Positions 35,272 to 43,874 of a stretch of DNA of 64,000 bases are shown piece by piece. The DNA is taken from assembly GCF_021728395.1 (NCBI RefSeq), contig NZ_JAKKCM010000002.1, positions 1-64,000 on the forward strand. The letters are read 5' to 3'. The notes under the pieces are model-generated. The model saw nothing but the letters and a program-made list of their open reading frames with translations. It ran no database searches and had not been told where the DNA came from. The first letter of the stretch is position 1; the number at the start of each line of letters is the position of its first letter. The DNA is from Vibrio sp. J1-1. GTDB taxonomy: Bacteria > Pseudomonadota > Gammaproteobacteria > Enterobacterales > Vibrionaceae. Position numbers and translations under genes: made by a program.

Positions 35272-35376
35272 AAATCTGTCTACTTGTAAGTTTGGCGCAT
35301 TATGTCGTGGCAACAGAGTCAAGTGCAAGGCGTGACTTGCTAATCAGACCACCAGAGTACTTTTATGGCGGTTGAG

Positions 35377-35733
35377 TTAGTGACTTTCTGACCAAACCGC
35401 AAACTCATTACCACTTGGCTCTGCAAAGTGGAATCGGCAGCCGCCGGGAAACTCAAAGATGGGGCGAAGAATATGCCCACCATGTTGTTCCACCTTGGAC
35501 AATGTTGCATGAATGTCTGAGCTGTAAAAAACCAGCAGTGCAGCACCATTTTCTGTGTTACTAACTGATTCGGATTTAAAAAATCCGCCGTCTAAGCCCT
35601 GATCAGAAAACGCCGTGTAATCTGGACCATAGTCGATAAACGTCCAGCCAAATACTTGCTCAAAGAAATTCTTTGTCGCACTCAAATCTGTGCTGCCAAA
35701 CTCTACGTAGTTTAACTTTTCGTGTTGATGCAT
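35377..35733 (-). CDS. VOC (glyoxalase/bleomycin-resistance) family protein
   Basis: The 118-residue protein has a single VOC domain: LNYVEFGSTDLSATKNFFEQVFGW and GCRFHFAEPSGNEFAVW at the end. Such proteins are glyoxalase-like, dioxygenase-like or binding proteins; metal ligands are not all obvious. AGGAAAATCACG precedes the ATG. It is third in the operon nrtR-pncA-VOC, 24 bases after pncA, so it may be linked to NAD salvage or simply ride along. Confidence 0.85.
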   Translation of the reverse strand: MHQHEKLNYVEFGSTDLSATKNFFEQVFGWTFIDYGPDYTAFSDQGLDGGFFKSESVSNTENGAALLVFYSSDIHATLSKVEQHGGHILRPIFEFPGGCRFHFAEPSGNEFAVWSESH

Positions 35734-35757
35734 CGTGATTTTCCTATTATTTGCTTG

Positions 35758-36411
35758 CTACGCAAACTTTTCTACGATGATCTCATCTGCATTGTCTACA
35801 AATACCGCTCCCTTTTCTTCCATCTCTGCGACGACACTCTCAACGGTATCCGGTAGTACTGCACGTGTTGAAGCAAGATTCACAACGACTTTAAACCCGA
35901 GATCTAATGCCTGCATCACCGATTTTTTGACGCAGAAATCGAGCGCTAAGCCACCGACAACAAGCGTATCGATATCGTGACATTTCAGGAACTCATTCGC
36001 ACCAGTCGTTTTGGTATCAGCGACGTCATGGAAGAAAACCCCGTATGGATGCGCATCTGGATCCATCCCTTTGTTGACCTGAAAATCATACTCCAGAACA
36101 GGCGGTAATCCGTCTAACAGTTCCACACCTGCCGTGCCTAGTACGCAGTGACGATTCCATTTTACGTCGACGTTTGGCAAACCAACGGGCTCTAGCATAT
36201 TGGCTGGCGTTTCTGCGTCCCAAGCTGCTTTAGGTGGGTGTAAGTCGCGGCTCACCAATTTTAAACGACCCTTTGCGTGATTCTTGAGTAGTTCCGGTAC
36301 TATTTTAAGGGCGCCTTCTACGGGTAGTTCGTCAGGGCAAAGCTCACTGAATCCTTTCTCAGGATCCACATCGAATACCGCAGTGGTTTGATAGTTAACT
36401 CGAACAGTCAT
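35758..36411 (-). CDS. pncA: Nicotinamidase (PncA, isochorismatase fold)
   Basis: The 217-residue protein converts nicotinamide to nicotinate. Catalytic residues read as Asp14 (FDVDPEKGF), Lys114 (VNKGMD) and Cys160 (LALDFCVKKSV). Metal ligands Asp56 and His58 are in SRDLHPP, and His88 is in WNRHCVLGTAG. These are standard PncA features. Neighbours are the NrtR regulator and PncB, so the gene sits in a nicotinamide/nicotinate salvage unit. AGGAG precedes the ATG. Confidence 0.9.
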   Translation of the reverse strand: MTVRVNYQTTAVFDVDPEKGFSELCPDELPVEGALKIVPELLKNHAKGRLKLVSRDLHPPKAAWDAETPANMLEPVGLPNVDVKWNRHCVLGTAGVELLDGLPPVLEYDFQVNKGMDPDAHPYGVFFHDVADTKTTGANEFLKCHDIDTLVVGGLALDFCVKKSVMQALDLGFKVVVNLASTRAVLPDTVESVVAEMEEKGAVFVDNADEIIVEKFA

Positions 36412-36443
36412 GGCAGACTCCTTGTCTGTCTGGTTGCCTGCGC

Positions 36444-37169
36444 TTATCCACGCAAACAGTTTTGGAAAAAAGTGACTTCGTCGCTAGTGAGTGTGTACAC
36501 CATGGCCGGTTTACCACCTTTGCCTTTGTTGGTGGAAGCGACTTTGTTGGTTGGTTTCAGTACGCCTGAGTCGATCAAACGGCGTTTGATGGTCATACGG
36601 CTGATGTCGATTCCAAATTCCTGATAAGCAGAAATGATGTCGGCAACCAAAAACTCTTTGTCTAACGCGAACAGAAGCACGGAGGTGTATTCGATAGAAG
36701 CACGCAACTTTTGCCAGGCTTTTTCGATGGTATTTTGATGGTCAAAAGCCAGCGTTTCCTCACCATCTAAGATGGCCTGCAACGGGAACCATTTTAGGTG
36801 GCATTCTGCAACACCAGCGTTATTGATTTGCTCGACATTATTTCGGTCCACTAATGCGTAGTGGGTGATATTCAAACTCCAGTCGTCTGGATCTCGTTTC
36901 GGATCACCGTCAATAAACGCTTCACTAAAATGACGAGGGTAAGTATGGATTTTTTCTCGGCAAATACGGCGACGTGCTGCTTCGAAATTTTCATCTGCTG
37001 GACGTCCGCCTTCATGAGTCAAATCTTTATCAAAGACAAATCCTCCCGGCAAGGCCCATACGCCATGGTATGGTCGGTTCGGATTTGAACGTTTAATCAG
37101 CAACACTTCCAATCCTTTATTGGCACAGCCAGAAAGTCTGAATGGAATGATGTCGACAGTTACGATCAT
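36444..37169 (-). CDS. nrtR: NrtR-type Nudix/winged-helix regulator of NAD salvage
   Basis: The 241-residue protein has a Nudix-like N-terminal domain (residues 1-150; WALPGGFVFDKDL) with a degenerate catalytic helix AARRRICREK, where the REUxEE acids are lost, and a C-terminal winged helix (about 160-241; IDISRMTIKRRLIDSGVL). NrtR proteins sense ADP-ribose and repress NAD biosynthesis and salvage genes. It is divergent from pncB and upstream of pncA, supporting this role. The repeats in the gap are candidate operators. Confidence 0.88.
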   Translation of the reverse strand: MIVTVDIIPFRLSGCANKGLEVLLIKRSNPNRPYHGVWALPGGFVFDKDLTHEGGRPADENFEAARRRICREKIHTYPRHFSEAFIDGDPKRDPDDWSLNITHYALVDRNNVEQINNAGVAECHLKWFPLQAILDGEETLAFDHQNTIEKAWQKLRASIEYTSVLLFALDKEFLVADIISAYQEFGIDISRMTIKRRLIDSGVLKPTNKVASTNKGKGGKPAMVYTLTSDEVTFFQNCLRG

Positions 37170-37361
37170 GGTTGGGTCCTAATAATAAGTTGTAAGTAAT
37201 CTAGCGCATAATAAGTGTTCATTCAATGGGTAAGTAACAATTTGTTCGTAACCATTTTTGCTTTGTTGAGGGTTCAGTTTGGGGATGAGATTAACGATAT
37301 TTTTGAGTTATTCACAACTGGTATCCGTTTCTTAAAGATAAAAACCTTATTAAAAAGAGTG

Positions 37362-37429
37362 GTTAGTAACAAAAGTTGACAAACTAAAGATGGGTGTTTA
37401 TTGTTTACGCAAATTAGTTAGTAACAAAA
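37362..37429. promoter_or_regulatory. Direct repeats and promoter between nrtR and pncB
   Basis: GTTAGTAACAAAA occurs exactly at 37362-37374 and 37417-37429, 55 bp apart; a variant GTAAGTAACAA lies at 37230-37240. Between the exact copies is a sigma-70-like promoter: TTGACA (37376-37381), 17-bp spacer, TATTGT (37399-37404). A factor on both repeats could bridge or mask the promoter. NrtR is the natural candidate because its gene is next door, but the binding is inferred. Confidence 0.6.
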
Positions 37430-37468
37430 AGTTATATACTCAGGTAAGGGTATGTGGAAGGGCACCGA

Positions 37469-38779
37469 ATGACAACCAATCTATTTTCTTCTCGCATCAT
37501 TCAAAGTGCTTTGGACTTTGATGTCTACAAAGTGAATATGATGAGCGCTGTTGCTGCTCTGTATCCTGATGCGATGGTGTCATACAAATTTATCGTGCGT
37601 AGTGAAGAAGATCTGTCTGATTTATTGCCTGAGGTAGAAGCAGAAATCCTTAAGCTTCAAGACCTTTGTTTTACAGACGATGAAATCAGGTATATGAAAG
37701 GTGCCGCACCACACCTCAAGCCAGAGTTTGTCGATGCATTACGCCACTTCCGCTTTAATCCCCAAAATGATGTGTCTTTGCATAATAAAACCATGGCAGA
37801 TGGTTCAAGCCAACTACGCATCACGATCAGAGGGTTGTGGAAAGAGACCATTTTGTACGAAACCATCATCATGAGTATCGTTTCTGAAGTTCGCAGTCGT
37901 CTGCGCTGGTCTGATATTCCGTTACAGCAGTTCCAGACGGTTTTGCAAGATAAAGTTCGTTATCTTAAATCTGAACTGAAGCGTCGCAATATCACCAGTT
38001 TTAAGTTTTCTGATATGTCGACTCGTCGACGATTTTCTTTTAAGGCTCAGAAAACCATGTTGGAGTATCTGTGTCAGGAGTTACCAGATTGCCTGACAGG
38101 AACGAGTAATTACCATTTAGCGCGCAAAATGAACCTCACCCCGATTGGTACTGTGGCTCATGAGTGGTTCATGGCGCATCAGGCGTTAGTGAATGTCCGT
38201 GACTCGCAGAAAATAGCGTTGCAACGTTGGCAGGAAGTGTTTAACGGTGCGTTAGGCATTGCACTGACGGATACGATCGGTATTGATGCTTTCCTTAAAG
38301 ACTTTGATGAAGAGTTTAGTAATGCCTATTTTGGCGTGCGTCACGACAGTAGTTGTCCGTATGCTTGGGGCGAAAAAATGATTGAGCACTATCGATCTTT
38401 GAATATCGATCCTATGACCAAGACTCTGGTATTTACCGACGGGCTTAATTTTGAACAAGCATTAGACATTTGTGAGCATTTTCAGGGTCGAGTTCAGGTT
38501 AGCTTCGGTATTGGTACTTTCTTGGCCAACGACATGGGCGATTATATTAATGGCAAAGGCGAGGCTTATAAGCCTTTATCCATGGTGATTAAAATGGTCT
38601 CCTGCAACGACTCACCTGTCGCGAAAATTAGTGACGAACCAGAAAAAGCGATGTGTGAAGACATTTTCTTTTTGATGAATCTAAAGCGTCGCTTTGAACA
38701 GCCTTTAGATTTGGATGAGTGCCGTGATCTCATTGATCGCTTAGAGAATGAAGGGCAAAACTATCTGATTGATGCCTAA
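37469..38779 (+). CDS. pncB: Nicotinate phosphoribosyltransferase
   Basis: The 436-residue enzyme makes nicotinate mononucleotide from nicotinate and PRPP. Family features: MMSAVAALYPDAMVSYKFIVR (substrate pocket start), FKFSDMSTRRRFSFKAQ, SNYHLARKMNLTPIGTVAHEW and SFGIGTFLANDMG. The true start is the ATG at 37469 with GGAAGG 7 bases before; the GTG 15 bases upstream overlaps it. Together with pncA it completes nicotinamide to NaMN. It is divergent from nrtR. Confidence 0.93.
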   Translation: MTTNLFSSRIIQSALDFDVYKVNMMSAVAALYPDAMVSYKFIVRSEEDLSDLLPEVEAEILKLQDLCFTDDEIRYMKGAAPHLKPEFVDALRHFRFNPQNDVSLHNKTMADGSSQLRITIRGLWKETILYETIIMSIVSEVRSRLRWSDIPLQQFQTVLQDKVRYLKSELKRRNITSFKFSDMSTRRRFSFKAQKTMLEYLCQELPDCLTGTSNYHLARKMNLTPIGTVAHEWFMAHQALVNVRDSQKIALQRWQEVFNGALGIALTDTIGIDAFLKDFDEEFSNAYFGVRHDSSCPYAWGEKMIEHYRSLNIDPMTKTLVFTDGLNFEQALDICEHFQGRVQVSFGIGTFLANDMGDYINGKGEAYKPLSMVIKMVSCNDSPVAKISDEPEKAMCEDIFFLMNLKRRFEQPLDLDECRDLIDRLENEGQNYLIDA

Positions 38780-38807
38780 TCTCCATTCTATATGCCTACT
38801 TGATAAC

Positions 38808-38855
38808 CACCCTCTATCGTGTCGACAAAAATTAGTTAGGCTAACGTAGAGGGTG
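38808..38855 (+). terminator. Inverted repeat after pncB, possible terminator
   Basis: CACCCTCTA (38808-38816) and TAGAGGGTG (38847-38855) are exact 9-bp complements, enclosing an inner TTAG/CTAA hairpin. The following ATTTCGTT is weakly U-rich. It may stop pncB transcription or be a regulatory stem for the gene at 38972. Confidence 0.45.
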
Positions 38856-38971
38856 ATTTCGTTATAGTAGCGTTACCCAACGTTACCCACAGCGAGTTCG
38901 CTTAACTGTGTGTCTAACTGCTTCTTGATGACTTTGGGCTTCAACGTAATAGCTTGAATCAGGAGTAAAAA

Positions 38972-39331
38972 ATGAATCTAGTTGTACATTTGCAGAAGAA
39001 AGCAATAAGAAAATACGGCTATGAAATGGCGACTCGTCAGGCTTGGAAATGTGGGATCAAAGCCAACTTGGTGAGACGGGTAATTGGCCTGTTCAAAGGA
39101 CAAATCGTGTGCGTAGTTGAAGGCTGCCGTGCGGAGCTATCTTCGCCTATTAATAACCCGCTCCATGATGATGAAAAACAAGACCGCTACATTTTTGTTG
39201 GTGGTTTGTGTTGGGAACCAAACAACATTATTGCCCCGGGGTTTCCAGATTTTATGTTTATGCACCTACGTAGCATGAGTCACCGACATAAATACTTATC
39301 AGACGATGAACTGTTCCTCAGTTTAGCCTGA
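38972..39331 (+). CDS. Hypothetical protein, unrecognised
   Basis: A 119-residue cytoplasmic protein, basic at its start (KKAIRKYGYEM), with four cysteines and a terminal acidic helix. No signal peptide or membrane segment. CAGGAG lies 7 bases before the ATG, so translation is likely. I recognise no family. There is no operon partner; the next gene is 224 bases away. Confidence 0.6.
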   Translation: MNLVVHLQKKAIRKYGYEMATRQAWKCGIKANLVRRVIGLFKGQIVCVVEGCRAELSSPINNPLHDDEKQDRYIFVGGLCWEPNNIIAPGFPDFMFMHLRSMSHRHKYLSDDELFLSLA

Positions 39332-39555
39332 ACTTCAGTATCAATCAGTTTTGCTTAATGAGATTGCATCAGTGATAGGTGTCGTTGATGCAATGTCGGC
39401 TCAATTGACATACCGTTAGTTATTTCTTAACGCCATTTTTAAAAAACGCTGTTTTTTAACGTTCTAATGACAGAGCGCCCATGTTCGCTTGATGTGTATT
39501 TTTACTTCCGACTTACTATACCGGACATAGAATAAACTATGCTGGGATGTAAACC

Positions 39556-40074
39556 ATGAATACTAAATCTATTGCAATTGCGGCCGTGGTTGTTGCTGTA
39601 TTAGCAGGCTGTAAGGAGAAAACGCCGCCAGCTCCGACTCAAGCTAACATCACTTTGATTGAGGCAGTCACAGAAACAGTTAAGAACCCTCATCAAGTGT
39701 GTAAAGATGTGGTGGTAACACAGCAAGTTGCACCAACAGATGACAATAAAATTCTTGGTACTGTTGGTGGCGCTGCGGCGGGTGCTGCGCTCGGCAACCA
39801 GATTGGTGGTGGTTCCGGTAAGATCATTGCTACGGCAGCAGGGACTATTGCTGGCGCATTAACAGGTCGTAAGATCCAAGAAAATGTACAAAAAGGCGAT
39901 GTGGTTACGACGACGAAGCAGCAATGTCACACTGAATATACAACGTCAGAAAAAGTGATTGGCTATGATGTCACCTATGAAGTTGCAGGTACACCGACAA
40001 CGGTTCGTTTAGCAAGTAAGCCTGCGACGAAGAGCTTCCCAATCCAAGATGGTAATGTCGTTCTACCACAATAA
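39556..40074 (+). CDS. Glycine-zipper lipoprotein (SlyB/YcfJ-like)
   Basis: The 172-residue lipoprotein has lipobox LAGC (Cys19). Residues about 70-115 form a glycine zipper (GTVGGAAAGAALGNQIGGGSG...AAGTIAGALTGRKI) that spans a membrane. Cysteine residues at about 49 and 122 bracket it. SlyB-type proteins stabilise the outer membrane, often under stress. A strong terminator follows. Exact name is not certain. Confidence 0.8.
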   Translation: MNTKSIAIAAVVVAVLAGCKEKTPPAPTQANITLIEAVTETVKNPHQVCKDVVVTQQVAPTDDNKILGTVGGAAAGAALGNQIGGGSGKIIATAAGTIAGALTGRKIQENVQKGDVVTTTKQQCHTEYTTSEKVIGYDVTYEVAGTPTTVRLASKPATKSFPIQDGNVVLPQ

Positions 40075-40098
40075 TTGGGCTTCAGGGTAAATATAAAT

Positions 40099-40133
40099 AA
40101 AAACCCCTTTGTCTTTTGGACAAAGGGGTTTTT
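40099..40133. terminator. Bidirectional terminator
   Basis: AAAAACCCCTTTGTC (40099-40113) and GACAAAGGGGTTTTT (40119-40133) pair perfectly over 15 bp with a 5-base loop. It serves the lipoprotein gene (plus) and the EamA gene (minus). Confidence 0.92.
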
Positions 40134-40145
40134 ATTTATTTGCTA

Positions 40146-41048
40146 TCAGGTAACCTGCGGTCGTTGCTGTTCCTGATTGACTTGAATTTGAGCTTGTTGT
40201 TTTCGAATACGACGTTCCCGCTTCGATAGCCAAATCAACGGTACTATTATCATGATCGTGCCAATGGCCATGAAAATATCGGGCAATTCGTCGAACCAAA
40301 TAAAGCCAATGACGGCCGCGCCAATCAAGCCACTGTATTCCGCACTGGCTATCTTATTACTTTCTATTGAACGGTATGCGAGTACGCACGTCGCCGCATA
40401 TATCATGATAAATAAGCTGGAACCTGCGGCAACTGGAAAAGCACTCCAATCCCAAGGTTTTGCTTCAATGAATACAAGCAACAGTGCGACTGGAACGCCC
40501 GCTAGATTAGTCATAAGTAAAGTATGCATCACGGACTGTTCTCTAGGTACTTTACGAATCAATAAGTTATTGATTGCAATACACACCGCCACAACAAATG
40601 CTGAAATCGCCGCCCAGTCGATGTGGTCTGGACGAATGATGACTAACACGCCTAAAAAGCCCATGATGGCAGCTGCGACGGATTGTTTCGAAAGCTGCTC
40701 TTTGAAAAACAGTGCTGCAATAGGCAACATAATTAATGGGGCGGCATAGAAAATAGCGTTCGCAGTCGCTAGGGGCAAAGAAGAAATTGCAAAGACCATG
40801 AATACGGCTCCCAGTAGCCATACATGAGCACGAATAGCGTGCCATTTAAACCCTTCCATAAAATGAGTTGGTCGACTCAGTAAACAAAAAGGCAGCAGAA
40901 ACAGCACAGCCGAAACTTGTCGGAATAGCACGAACTGAAACACAGGTACATCCTTACCGACGCTTTTAATCAAAGCGTCTGAAATTACCGCAATAAGGTT
41001 TCCAACAATTAATAGCAGCATTGCTGCTCCGACAGATGTGACTTTCAC
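40146..41048 (-). CDS. EamA-family (DMT) transporter
   Basis: The 300-residue membrane protein has ten hydrophobic segments in two EamA repeats (MLLLIVGNLIAVISDALIKS; AISAFVVAVCIAINNLLIRK). Such transporters export or import small metabolites; the substrate is unknown. A LysR gene is divergent 92 bases away and is a good candidate regulator. The C-terminal tail is rich in Arg, Gln and Lys. Confidence 0.85.
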   Translation of the reverse strand: MKVTSVGAAMLLLIVGNLIAVISDALIKSVGKDVPVFQFVLFRQVSAVLFLLPFCLLSRPTHFMEGFKWHAIRAHVWLLGAVFMVFAISSLPLATANAIFYAAPLIMLPIAALFFKEQLSKQSVAAAIMGFLGVLVIIRPDHIDWAAISAFVVAVCIAINNLLIRKVPREQSVMHTLLMTNLAGVPVALLLVFIEAKPWDWSAFPVAAGSSLFIMIYAATCVLAYRSIESNKIASAEYSGLIGAAVIGFIWFDELPDIFMAIGTIMIIVPLIWLSKRERRIRKQQAQIQVNQEQQRPQVT

Positions 41049-41140
41049 TTTTTATCTCCTCATTCTTTGCGCAAGAGTAGGTGATGTCATAGGATGAAGT
41101 GAAGTGATATTTATTGGTTTAAGTATGAGATTTTTAGATA

Positions 41141-42025
41141 ATGAAATTACCCCCTCTAAGATCGGTTCACTGCTTCGAATCCGTGGCGCGAAATTTGAGC
41201 TTTTCACTTGCTGCTGAAGAGCTCAATGTGACGCAAAGTGCCGTGAGTCATCAGATACGTTTGCTCGAGGATTACCTTGGAGAGTCGTTGTTTATTCGCC
41301 AAGGTAGGAAGCTTTCTTTGTCTGATACTGGTACGCAATATCTGGAAGATATCAGCCCTGCAATCACCGCCATCGCAATGGCGAGCCAGAAGGTTCGTGA
41401 AGGTGAAAAGGGCAGCATTCGTTTGGCGATTTATAGCTCGCTAGCGGTGAAATGGCTGATTCCGCGTTTGTCTGATTTTAAACGCTTGCATCCCGAGATT
41501 GAGCTTACGCTTAACATGATGGCGGGAGATCCAGAGCAAACGGAGAGTGTTGGAGATTGTTTCATCACAGTGCAAAAACCAAAGCGAAACTATGTCTCTG
41601 TTCACTTGTATAAAGACATTTTATATCCCGTTTGTAGCCATAAAATATGGAAAGAGATGCAAGAGAAGCCGATGCCAGAAGCTTTTTGGCAGTATCCACT
41701 TCTATCCACCGACTCTGTCTATCGCGAGCGCGGAAAGGATTGGTCTGAGTGGTGTAAAGCGGGCGGACTTACTTTGCCAAGTAATGTCGATATGCAGCAT
41801 TTTAGCCATATGCTGTTAGCGATAGAGGCTGCGCGTTATGACCAAGGTATCGCATTCGCGAACGACTTTATGCTCAATGAGCGCGATATGGCGCATGATC
41901 TGGTTTATATACCGTCTCATGGCTTAGATACGGGCGACAGTTTTTACTTTGTGCATAAGAAGAGTCGAGCGAAGCAAGCCGAGATCATAAAGTTAACCAA
42001 CTGGTTGAAGCAGCAATGCTTGTAG
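41141..42025 (+). CDS. LysR-family regulator (GcvA-like)
   Basis: The 294-residue protein has an N-terminal winged helix (FSLAAEELNVTQSAVSHQI) and LysR effector domain. The LPPLRSVHCFESVARNLSFSLAAEEL start resembles GcvA-type regulators. It is divergent from the EamA transporter, and the shared 92-bp gap likely holds the operator, so it probably controls that transporter. No effector can be named. Confidence 0.87.
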   Translation: MKLPPLRSVHCFESVARNLSFSLAAEELNVTQSAVSHQIRLLEDYLGESLFIRQGRKLSLSDTGTQYLEDISPAITAIAMASQKVREGEKGSIRLAIYSSLAVKWLIPRLSDFKRLHPEIELTLNMMAGDPEQTESVGDCFITVQKPKRNYVSVHLYKDILYPVCSHKIWKEMQEKPMPEAFWQYPLLSTDSVYRERGKDWSEWCKAGGLTLPSNVDMQHFSHMLLAIEAARYDQGIAFANDFMLNERDMAHDLVYIPSHGLDTGDSFYFVHKKSRAKQAEIIKLTNWLKQQCL

Positions 42026-42106
42026 ATAAGTGAATGGCCGTCTGGCTGCAATCATCTGCGTCGCTAATGAGAGGTCTTAGAGCGCAAAAAAAACTAAATT
42101 GAAATG

Positions 42107-42134
42107 AAAAAGCCGAGCGGGGGATGCTCGGCTT
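42107..42134 (-). terminator. Terminator after nlpE
   Basis: AAGCCGAGC (42110-42118) and GCTCGGCTT (42126-42134) with a 7-base loop; AAAAA follows on the minus-strand 3' side as UUUUU (42106-42110). Confidence 0.85.
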
Positions 42135-42160
42135 CGAAGCTTAATCAAAAAGCGTAGATC

Positions 42161-42691
42161 TTATTGTTGCTTGATTAAGTTGTAGTTAGAGGCAAGTTCA
42201 CCTGGTACTTTCTCGCCGTTCATGTCTAGTTTCATAAGCATATTCTCGCCTACGAAGTATTGATTCGGTGAATCTTCGTTAGTCAGAGTTACCGTGTTGC
42301 CACTTTCATTCCAGCTAAATTGACCTTCAGACTTCAACTGACCATCTTCTTTGCCTTGGTAGCTTTGTTCAAGCAGGTAAGTACCATCTTGATTTAGAGT
42401 GATGCTGATATCAATGCCAGAGCAGTCTGCGCATGGAAGTGTACCTTGGTAAGTGCCATTCCAATCAAGAGCGTTACTTGCATTATGTTCATTGTCGACA
42501 AACGTTTCTGCTGAAATGCCTTGTTCTTCTACTGCTTGCTCTTCTGGTGCTGGCATTGCGTCAGTTGCTTCAGCGACTTGCATTTCTTCTACTTGAGGTG
42601 TTTCTACCGCAGTCATCTCTGCTGGTTTTTCGTCTTGGCAGCCCGCAAGAATAATAACCGCACTCGTTACTGCCAACATTGTCTTTTTCAT
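42161..42691 (-). CDS. nlpE: NlpE-like copper-stress lipoprotein
   Basis: The 176-residue lipoprotein (lipobox LAGC, Cys18) has a long Glu/Ala/Met/Pro-rich linker (residues 20-65) and an NlpE N-terminal domain starting NGTYQGTLPCADCSGIDI, with the C87-x-x-C90 pair. NlpE senses copper and surface stress and signals to Cpx. The usual C-terminal OB domain is missing, as in other short NlpE proteins. Its length of linker is notable. Confidence 0.82.
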   Translation of the reverse strand: MKKTMLAVTSAVIILAGCQDEKPAEMTAVETPQVEEMQVAEATDAMPAPEEQAVEEQGISAETFVDNEHNASNALDWNGTYQGTLPCADCSGIDISITLNQDGTYLLEQSYQGKEDGQLKSEGQFSWNESGNTVTLTNEDSPNQYFVGENMLMKLDMNGEKVPGELASNYNLIKQQ

Positions 42692-43085
42692 TTTATCCCT
42701 CTTTCAATAAAGATTATGTATACCGTTAATGTTAGCCCCACTTATGAAATTTACGTCATAACAAAGCAAGGGAATGATATCGTTGTGTCAATAAGAATCA
42801 GTTACTGGCATGAAAATGTCAGAACAATCAGAGCAGTGTAAAGTTGTGGCGTCTTACGGGTTTATTGCGTATTTATTTTGCACAAGTATCAAAAGTGTCA
42901 CTAATTTAGACTGTTTACCCTTATAAGACGCTTCCTGTTTTCTCTTTAACTACGATTTTTGCAAACTTAGCTTTATGGCATATGCCAATAATATTGTTGG
43001 CGTATGCCATAAACGGGCGTAACGTGTATGCCAATAACCTGTTTCTTGGAGTTATTGGGTTTGTTGAGAATTAAGAGGAATGGCG
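42692..43085 (+). promoter_or_regulatory. Regulatory gap with a large palindrome before the DUF134 operon
   Basis: This 394-bp gap between nlpE and the DUF134 gene has a block of inverted and direct repeats at 42975-43037. ATGGCATATGCCAA (42975-42988) and TTGGCGTATGCCAT (42997-43010) are near-perfect inverted repeats (one mismatch) around 8 bases; each contains a GCATATGC-type palindrome; a third half-copy GTATGCCAATAA lies at 43026-43037, 45 bases before the first gene. This looks like a multi-site operator. The DUF134 protein itself, which has a helix-turn-helix, is the likely binder. Confidence 0.7.
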
Positions 43086-43376
43086 ATGGCTAGGCCAAAA
43101 ATAGAACGGAAAATATGCGGACGAGCTGCCCATCATTGCTTCAAACCAAATGGTGTGCCGTTTCAGCAGTTGGAAAAAGTCAACATACTGCCCGAAGAAC
43201 TCGAAGCACTGCGTCTCGCTGATTTAGAAGGGTTAAGTCAACAGCAAGCCGCCGATCAAATGGGTATTTCGAGACAAACTTTTGGCAACACGGTAAAAAG
43301 AGCACGATTTAAAGTTGCAAAAAGTTTAGTTGAAGGTCATGCACTGGTTTTTCCCAATGAGGAGTCGAACTTATGA
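43086..43376 (+). CDS. DUF134 DNA-binding protein
   Basis: The 96-residue protein belongs to DUF134: ARPKIERKICGRAAHHCFKPN at the start, then LEEL-like EELEALRLADLEGLSQQQAADQMGISRQTFGNTV, a helix-turn-helix of the sigma-70 region-4 type. Two cysteines (CGR..C) near the start may bind metal. The start at 43086 fits AGAGGA six bases upstream better than the ATG at 43080. It overlaps the next gene by four bases (ATGA). It is probably an autoregulator acting on the palindrome upstream. Confidence 0.85.
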   Translation: MARPKIERKICGRAAHHCFKPNGVPFQQLEKVNILPEELEALRLADLEGLSQQQAADQMGISRQTFGNTVKRARFKVAKSLVEGHALVFPNEESNL

Positions 43377-43873
43377 TTTATGCTATTCCTAATGATGGTG
43401 AGCGCGTAGCCAACCACTTTGTCAAAGCGCCCTATATCGCTATTTATTCCGATGAAGATGGAATGCTGCAAAATTTAGCGAATATTGCTGCGATGCCGCA
43501 GTCTGGCTGTAAAGCAAAATCTCAGATGATCCAGTCATTGAATCAGTACAACGTCGATGCAGTGTTAGTTCGTAATATTGGTGAACGAGCGCTGGAAAAA
43601 TTACTGCGTAATGGAAAGCAGGTATTTCGGTTGTCTACTCGTAGCTCTATAGAAGACGTTTTGGGCGTTGCCAGAACACCGCTGACCGACGCGTATCAAG
43701 GTCGACCTTCGGCTAGTCACAACAAAAAAGGTGCTTGTGGTTCAAGTGGTTGTGGTGGTAAACAATCCAAACCGTCGCTGTTGGCTCGTCCGCAGCAGAC
43801 CGGTGCGTTATTCGCAGCAAACTCCAGCCCCGCTATACTTAGTTTAAAGGTATCGGATAACAAGGTTGGTTAA
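43373..43873 (+). CDS. NifX/NifB-superfamily (dinitrogenase iron-molybdenum cofactor) protein
   Basis: The 166-residue protein has the small alpha/beta domain of the NifX/NafY/YjjX-like superfamily (MIYAIPNDGERVANHFVKAPYIAIY...VDAVLVRNIGERALEKLL) and a Cys-rich tail (GACGSSGCGGK). It starts inside the DUF134 stop (ATGA), so translation is coupled. Vibrios in this group do not need nitrogenase here, and the family is widespread as metal-cluster carriers. The tail may bind iron. Confidence 0.82.
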   Translation: MIYAIPNDGERVANHFVKAPYIAIYSDEDGMLQNLANIAAMPQSGCKAKSQMIQSLNQYNVDAVLVRNIGERALEKLLRNGKQVFRLSTRSSIEDVLGVARTPLTDAYQGRPSASHNKKGACGSSGCGGKQSKPSLLARPQQTGALFAANSSPAILSLKVSDNKVG

Positions 43874-43874
43874 C

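Noticed and set aside
40252-40749. 165-residue plus frame in the EamA gene
   Set aside because: Antisense shadow of a transporter.
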